Shown: positions 60,801 through 64,000 of the stretch, piece after piece
Position numbering within the stretch: the stretch's first letter is position 1
Layout of the letters: each line of letters starts with the position of its first letter
NCBI RefSeq assembly: GCF_014696435.1
Contig: NZ_JACJQG010000016.1
Location: 62,001 to 126,000, forward strand
DNA from: Calothrix anomala FACHB-343
GTDB lineage: Bacteria > Cyanobacteriota > Cyanobacteriia > Cyanobacteriales > Nostocaceae
Direction of reading: 5' to 3'
Length of the DNA: 64,000 nt
The notes under the pieces: model-generated
Told to the model about the DNA's origin: nothing
Database searches by the model: none
Seen by the model: the letters and a program-made list of their open reading frames with translations, nothing else
Program-made: the position numbers and the translations under genes

Positions 60801-61575
60801 TGATGCTGCCCTAGCTTTGAAATTGATTTTACAACATCAAGAATCTTTTACCTTAGATTTAGCTGACCAGCGTTGGGTATTGCAACGGCGAGATTTAGAA
60901 AGCCAAATTTTAGTTCCCTTTGTGCGTCGCCTAAATCGCGAACTCAACAAATTATTAGTTGCTCGTGGTATTCCCACAGAAGCGATTAATCAAGCTATTT
61001 TAACTGGTGGGGTTGCAGCGATCGCTACTACTAACCGTTGGTTAAAGCAAAAATTACCCAACGCCAAAATTATTCAAGATGCATATTTGGGTGAAAATGG
61101 CGCTCCCAATTGTAGCCGAGTTGCTTATGGTTTAGCGATGTTACCTTTACATCCCCAGGTGTTAGAACTACCCAGACAACAATACACCGATTATTTCCTG
61201 TTTACAGAATTACTGCGACTATTACCAGAACGTCCCCTATCCTTTAATGAAGTTCTGCAATTATTTGAGGGTAGAGGGATTAACACCCGCACTTGTCAGC
61301 AACGCCTGTTAGCCTTCTTAGAAGGAGAATTACCTGCGGGTTTAATTCCCAGCAGCACAGATGCTGCTTGGCTTACCCCAAGTTCTCAGAATAATCCAGA
61401 TTATCAGGCGATCGCATCTGCTCCCTTATTTGAAAAACAAGGTAATCTCACCTATCGCCCTAATTCTCAGCAACTTCTAGCTTTACGTCGCTATTTAGAT
61501 GCAATTAAAGCTAGTACTCGTCAATCTTTGGAAGAACCCTATACCCTGAATTTTTCCTTAGAAGTTGCGCATTAG
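57808..61575 (+). CDS. Large protein with C-terminal Hsp70/actin-fold ATPase domain
   Basis: 1255 residues from GTG 57808, with AAGG eight bases upstream. Residues 1-260 are helical with coiled-coil tendency (LIQERTALVQEIRQLEQRRL). Residues 270-630 are an acidic, proline-rich, low-complexity linker. An actin-like ATPase core begins near residue 635: phosphate 1 YLGIDLGTTGISAALLN, connect/phosphate 2 LALNIGATATEMALIDLG (about 875) and the adenosine motif AILTGGVAAIA (about 1065). There is no signal peptide, and no Hsp70 substrate-binding domain follows. Family knowledge gives only the fold; function is unknown. It could be a chaperone-like or cytoskeletal ATPase of cyanobacteria. No partner gene adjoins it. 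Confidence 0.8.
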   Translation: MTSHQDEIQKLIADIDNLLTSNGKRLSKLLSGQSQEPREVLERTRDFLNRLAATANPPGDEVNKTADIKPISPLLARFVEQNLQSVDDNQQPQPEPVNAALSAQFNSQVSALIQPLQAELASLIQERTALVQEIRQLEQRRLQNYSLSQQLANQEQIINEFLQVLGNRLLPSLSQQLTQGLTNSSIAVNSDSSLLATPPQGEQLTKLAKDLDQRLLSLDGTVNVVFEALQRNILTYHESLSQALARMHNQGLQGEQVMASFVNNLTQYLQQYPGDRTDLSVSNTNIDLAENQTPILQSQPVEPAPSTEDLDTVLSQLIADEPPPTPSTPSIIPNTFEVDSSQADEVDQLYASLFGRENIPNLVSETAAPVVAEDNSVADLSELTLSDTQPETAINPASILPIPAPPPQQTEPTPEWQDLFFEEVTNTTTAPAEVVNIPENRASESDIYTITALTELLGDEVTQQEVLPVSEAVPEIIETTTITTNTPKPEVVILDEEPAQSLENYVTASSRENLLEPEPNSSIPEISLDEEQLQLLDEDLAQFDGLLNSPSKLITNWVNSNNQNHQEQLPSEADSAELSQMGAGAIPQGEPELDFSPIIEKKKEDTTPSTVNPSLSVAPNANPPEVSSANSQESRWYLGIDLGTTGISAALLNSSTFVVYPIYWSAENQGGKSAFQQSFRLPAEVYLPTASVNQSDRENSANQSGKAADNLTNTPYSAQLKPYLQLAIPYKSAQQKWEPVLQFNEFSAGPLVWVVRSLSKLLLTLKSDRQSTTQGLTAAAVGLDEQSFHQIINNIAGAICTCPASWSEQYRFNVREALLTSKLVQHPQQVFFIEEAIASLLSVLNTGNGETVQLSSPKGLQPIQIHEQPLLGNTLALNIGATATEMALIDLGESLSELTHNDFMLHSFAYGGKSIEQDIICQLLVPPKSRQSRSETGSEQISSQPGLWRSNIPGLDYMQWQSLGLEELELPRVGEPDISARVRLQQRLESSLLGQAVLDAALALKLILQHQESFTLDLADQRWVLQRRDLESQILVPFVRRLNRELNKLLVARGIPTEAINQAILTGGVAAIATTNRWLKQKLPNAKIIQDAYLGENGAPNCSRVAYGLAMLPLHPQVLELPRQQYTDYFLFTELLRLLPERPLSFNEVLQLFEGRGINTRTCQQRLLAFLEGELPAGLIPSSTDAAWLTPSSQNNPDYQAIASAPLFEKQGNLTYRPNSQQLLALRRYLDAIKASTRQSLEEPYTLNFSLEVAH

Positions 61576-61577
61576 TT

Positions 61578-61660
61578 TGGGGACTTGCAAAGAAAAACAT
61601 CCCCATCATTAACTTACCAAGCCCGTAACTCGTAGGGGCGGGGTCACCCCGCCCCTACTA
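61578..61660 (+). repeat. 70-bp repeat plus GTAGGGGCGGGG palindrome
   Basis: From GGGGACTTGCAAAG through ACATCCCCATCATTAACTTA it matches the 28605-28676 copy in inverse orientation. It ends in CGTAGGGGCGGGG-TCA-CCCCGCCCCTAC. It lies between two convergent stops and may double as a terminator. Confidence 0.75.
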
Positions 61661-62356
61661 ATCCCACCATAGGCGTACCCGACGTTCTTTTTGTAAACGC
61701 TCAACTACAGAATTCAGATTTGCTTCTCTACCGTTTTCTGTAATTACATCCCCGCAAATACGATATATTCGCTCTGCTAACTCTTTGGGGTTTTCAATCG
61801 GTTCGAGAAATAATAATTCAACCATAGCGCCGTAACAATCTCGCAGCATGAAAGGATATTCAGCATCTAATTCACGCAACCAACTAATAAAACCTTGCAT
61901 ATCGTGGGGTTCATCTTCATCCGCACCAAAATGTTGATGAAAAGTTTCCACCACCAAAAACCGAAAATCCCCAGGAATGAGGCCGATAAAATATTCTGGC
62001 TGAGGAATTCCATGTCCTAGCCTTGATGAATAGGCTGTAAACCCCATGTAATAAAAACGTTCTTGAACTTGGTCTAATATGTACTCAGCTAAAAGTTGCG
62101 ATCGCGCACAATCGCCAAAGACTCCTTTTGGTTGTGATGCTTCGTACCATAATTGAGCTTCAACTACTGTGGGATTTTCTCGCAGAGTGAAAAGCGATCG
62201 CTTTTGACTATCTTGATACCAACGCTTGGCTGTTTCCATCAGTCCAAAATTTACTGCACCTGTTCCCACTGAAAGCACTAAGGGTTGAGGTTCGCATTCA
62301 CATAGCTTTGAAAGTTCTAGAATCGCATCGTTATATCCTGGCAAATCTGGATTCAT
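61658..62356 (-). CDS. Hypothetical protein, 232 aa
   Basis: From ATG 62356 (MNPDLPGYNDAILELSKLCE); a TTG nine bases upstream is possible. It is soluble, mildly acidic and has no signal peptide. Distinct stretches are LVLSVGTGAVNFGLMETAKR, SRLGHGIPQPEYFIGLIPGD and ETFHQHFGADEDEPHDMQGF with LRELDAEYPFMLRDCYGAMV. The histidine- and acid-rich FHQHFGADEDEPHD segment could bind metal, but I do not recognise a family. It converges on the Hsp70-like gene and is divergent from the sugar transferase. Confidence 0.72.
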   Translation of the reverse strand: MNPDLPGYNDAILELSKLCECEPQPLVLSVGTGAVNFGLMETAKRWYQDSQKRSLFTLRENPTVVEAQLWYEASQPKGVFGDCARSQLLAEYILDQVQERFYYMGFTAYSSRLGHGIPQPEYFIGLIPGDFRFLVVETFHQHFGADEDEPHDMQGFISWLRELDAEYPFMLRDCYGAMVELLFLEPIENPKELAERIYRICGDVITENGREANLNSVVERLQKERRVRLWWD

Positions 62357-62588
62357 TCTAGGCAATAGATCTGTCTAGGAAAATTCTACGCATTTTTACA
62401 CATCACCGACTTTTTTCATCTCCCGGAAAAACACTGAAACTTTATATTATTTCACTAATTTAAAAAGATTCTGTAAAGTCGCCGTCGAACTTGCAGAAAA
62501 TTGTCTATATTAGCACTCAGTACAACTCTCGGTGGAAACGGAAAATACAGTAGTAACGGCTAAGTCCAGTAAAAACCGAAGGCTAATT

Positions 62589-63296
62589 ATGTCCCTATCT
62601 ACTTTCACTACTGACGCTCAAGATTGTATTGTGGATAATTTTACTTTATTGAGTCAAATTAATTCTGTAAATTTAGCACCACAACCTTTACATCCTTCTA
62701 TCAGCAGCAAAAGAAAACGATTCATTGATATTCTCGGTGCAATTGTTGGACTCGCGATTACGGCTTTAGTTGCAGTTCCCGTAGCTCTTGCTACATTTAT
62801 TGACGATCCAGGGCCGATATTTTATTGCCAAGTGCGTTGTGGTTTAAACGGAAAATCCTTCCGGATGTGGAAGTTCCGCTCAATGGTTGTCAACGCTGAC
62901 AAACTCAAGCATTTGGTGAAAAACGAAGCTCAAGGTCACATTTTCAAAGCCGTAGACGATCCCCGCATTACTCGCGTGGGTAAATTTCTTCGTCGTACCA
63001 GTTTAGACGAATTACCCCAATTTTGGAATGTTTTAAAAGGAGATATGAGCCTAGTTGGTACTCGTCCACCCACGCCTGACGAAGTAATCAAATACGAACC
63101 CCGCCACTGGGAAAGATTGCGCGTCAAGCCTGGTATGACAGGAGAATGGCAAGCTAACGGTCGTTCCAGTATTATCAATTTTGAAACGATCGTCAGTATG
63201 GATATCGATTATCAGCGTAAGTGGTCTATAGGTTACGATCTGGGTCTAATTTTTAAGACTATCCACGTAGTGTTGTTAAAAAGTGGTGCTTATTAA
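62589..63296 (+). CDS. Bacterial sugar transferase (polyprenyl-phosphate glycosyl-1-phosphate transferase type)
   Basis: 235 residues from ATG 62589, with AAGG six bases upstream. A GTG at 62532 would add 19 residues and is not excluded. After a short variable N-terminus comes KRFIDILGAIVGLAITALVA (one membrane segment). The catalytic block PGPIFYCQVRCGLNGKSFRM-WKFRSMVVNAD follows, then TRVGKFLRRTSLDELPQFWN, MSLVGTRPP and KPGMTGEWQANGRS. Family knowledge: these monotopic enzymes move a sugar-1-phosphate from a nucleotide sugar to undecaprenyl phosphate, starting exopolysaccharide repeat units; in Nostocales some are needed for the heterocyst envelope polysaccharide. No other glycan genes adjoin it within the window. 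Confidence 0.9.
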   Translation: MSLSTFTTDAQDCIVDNFTLLSQINSVNLAPQPLHPSISSKRKRFIDILGAIVGLAITALVAVPVALATFIDDPGPIFYCQVRCGLNGKSFRMWKFRSMVVNADKLKHLVKNEAQGHIFKAVDDPRITRVGKFLRRTSLDELPQFWNVLKGDMSLVGTRPPTPDEVIKYEPRHWERLRVKPGMTGEWQANGRSSIINFETIVSMDIDYQRKWSIGYDLGLIFKTIHVVLLKSGAY

Positions 63297-63667
63297 TAAA
63301 TACCAATTTGTCAAAATTCAACAATAAGTATTTTATCTTTCTAATTTTGAATTTTGAATTTTGAATTGGTATGGGTGTGCCTATCTCAAGATGAGATAAA
63401 GTTCAACATTATGAATTCAGACATCCTATTTGATCCGGGAATTCATAATATTGAATTTTGCGTTGTTTAACGTTGCGCGAAAGTCCCCACCTTCAACGAA
63501 GTAAGGTGGGGATGAATAGCGGGCTACTACGATTGCATCTTTGACCATCATCAACCGTAGGTTGGTAAGGAAAAAGATGTATGAGGAGTAGCCAAATATT
63601 TTCCGATTTTACTTTACTAGCAAGTGTAGATAGTAGTAAGATATATAAATCAAGGAGGTGATATTGA
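63297..63667. other. Spacer before tnpB with repeats and a hairpin
   Basis: TTTGAAT heptamers (63340-63372) are followed by a pair ATGAATTC...GAATTCAT (about 63411-63447), a 9-bp hairpin CCCCACCTT/AAGGTGGGG (63485-63511) and GTAGGTTGGTAAGG. The hairpin followed by GATGAATAGC resembles right ends of IS200/IS605 elements. If so, it would belong to an element upstream of the tnpB below. The call is tentative. Confidence 0.4.
63485..63511 (+). repeat. 9-bp hairpin, possible IS200/IS605 end
   Basis: CCCCACCTT-loop-AAGGTGGGG with a nine-base loop, then GATGAATAGC. IS200/IS605 ends are marked by subterminal hairpins without terminal inverted repeats. No transposase tnpA is visible nearby. Confidence 0.4.
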
Positions 63668-64000
63668 GTGTTGCATAAAGCTGTTCAGGTTCGTTTATAC
63701 CCATCAAAAGAGTAAGAAAAACTTTTGACGCAGACATTTGGGTGTTCTCGCTGGTGGTGGAATTACGCTCTAAATAAATCAATTGAGACTTATAAAGAAA
63801 CGGGTAAGGGACTGGGACAGTCAGCACTCAATGCGCTTTTACCAAAACTCAAAAAAGAGAAAGATACAGAATGGTTGGCTGATTGTTATAGCCAAGTTTT
63901 ACAAGCTACTACACTCAACTTAACTACTGCGCATAAGAACTTTTTTGACAAACTTGCTGGATTTCCTAAATTCAAATCCAAGCATGGCAAACAGTCGATT
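63668..64000 (+). pseudogene. TnpB (IS200/IS605-type) with an early in-frame stop, cut by the window edge
   Basis: A GTG at 63668 has a very strong ribosome-binding site (AAGGAGGTGA, 63652-63661). The product starts MLHKAVQVRLYPSKE, then TAA at 63713, and continues in the same frame with EKLLTQTFGCSRWWWNYALN and FPKFKSKHGKQS. This is the N-terminal part of TnpB (HTH_OrfB region). Related proteins have Gln at the stop position, so a CAA-to-TAA change is likely. No other disruption is visible up to the edge. TnpB is an RNA-guided endonuclease; this copy would need readthrough or an internal start. The catalytic part lies outside the window. Confidence 0.8.

Noticed and set aside
63609-63827. 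Minus-strand frame at the right edge
   Set aside because: It is antisense to tnpB and its strong ribosome-binding site.

Overview
The window is chromosomal DNA of a filamentous, probably heterocyst-forming cyanobacterium (Nostocales). The sequence is AT-rich and studded with the octamer GCGATCGC (HIP1). It carries the short tandem heptamer arrays (STRR) known from heterocystous strains. Its genes include a photosystem I psaB, cyAbrB, an orange-carotenoid-like helical carotenoid protein, CruP and an acyl-lipid delta-9 desaturase. No tRNA, rRNA or CRISPR array was seen.

Layout. 1-9.6 kb: a cut RNase T2 gene, a CAP-domain protein, a helical carotenoid protein divergent from cruP, a tandem pair of membrane proteins and a TPR-CHAT protease-like protein. 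9.7-16.5 kb: a VapBC-type pair whose toxin is truncated by an STRR array, a 1747-residue haemagglutinin-type secreted protein with an unusual N-terminal fusion, and a 62-bp tandem repeat. 16.5-31.5 kb: mostly housekeeping and regulatory genes (panE-like, FAS1, glycosyltransferase, Rpn/DUF2887 nuclease, pyrR, cbiB, Rrf2, cyAbrB, ClC channel, murF, TetR with an integrase-like tail). 31.7-40.4 kb: desC facing the tetR gene across two palindromic operators, then a same-strand run of a second haemagglutinin-type protein, two small double-glycine-leader proteins ending in an S74-type chaperone domain, a YcaO cyclodehydratase fusion and a PAS-GGDEF protein. 40.5-64 kb: an orphan divergent psaB, aspS, a tandem-domain Arr ADP-ribosyltransferase, a DUF1624 membrane protein, a SAM hydroxide adenosyltransferase, DUF2301, a YdcF-like protein, a solute-binding lipoprotein, a CobT-like protein with DUF2232, a Crp regulator, a large Hsp70-like ATPase, a sugar transferase and a broken tnpB at the right edge.

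The best candidate for an undescribed system is at 35.9-39.4 kb. Two paralogues have a leader ending in ELA(D/N)CVGG, a short unrelated middle segment, and a nearly identical tail-fibre chaperone domain that keeps the Ser/Lys pair of autocleaving S74 domains. They sit directly upstream of a fused leader-binding/E1-like/YcaO protein. This looks like a RiPP-type pathway whose precursors carry a self-cleaving trimerising chaperone in place of a bare core peptide.

A second theme is non-autonomous repeats. At least three elements have terminal inverted repeats and visible target duplications (10 bp at 2.4 and 43.1 kb, 8 bp at 6.8 kb). They carry interchangeable palindromic interiors, and STRR arrays sit at or inside the 3' ends of several genes. 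Where a start codon is ambiguous, the entry says why one was chosen. All functional calls rest on reading motifs by eye; no database search was run.
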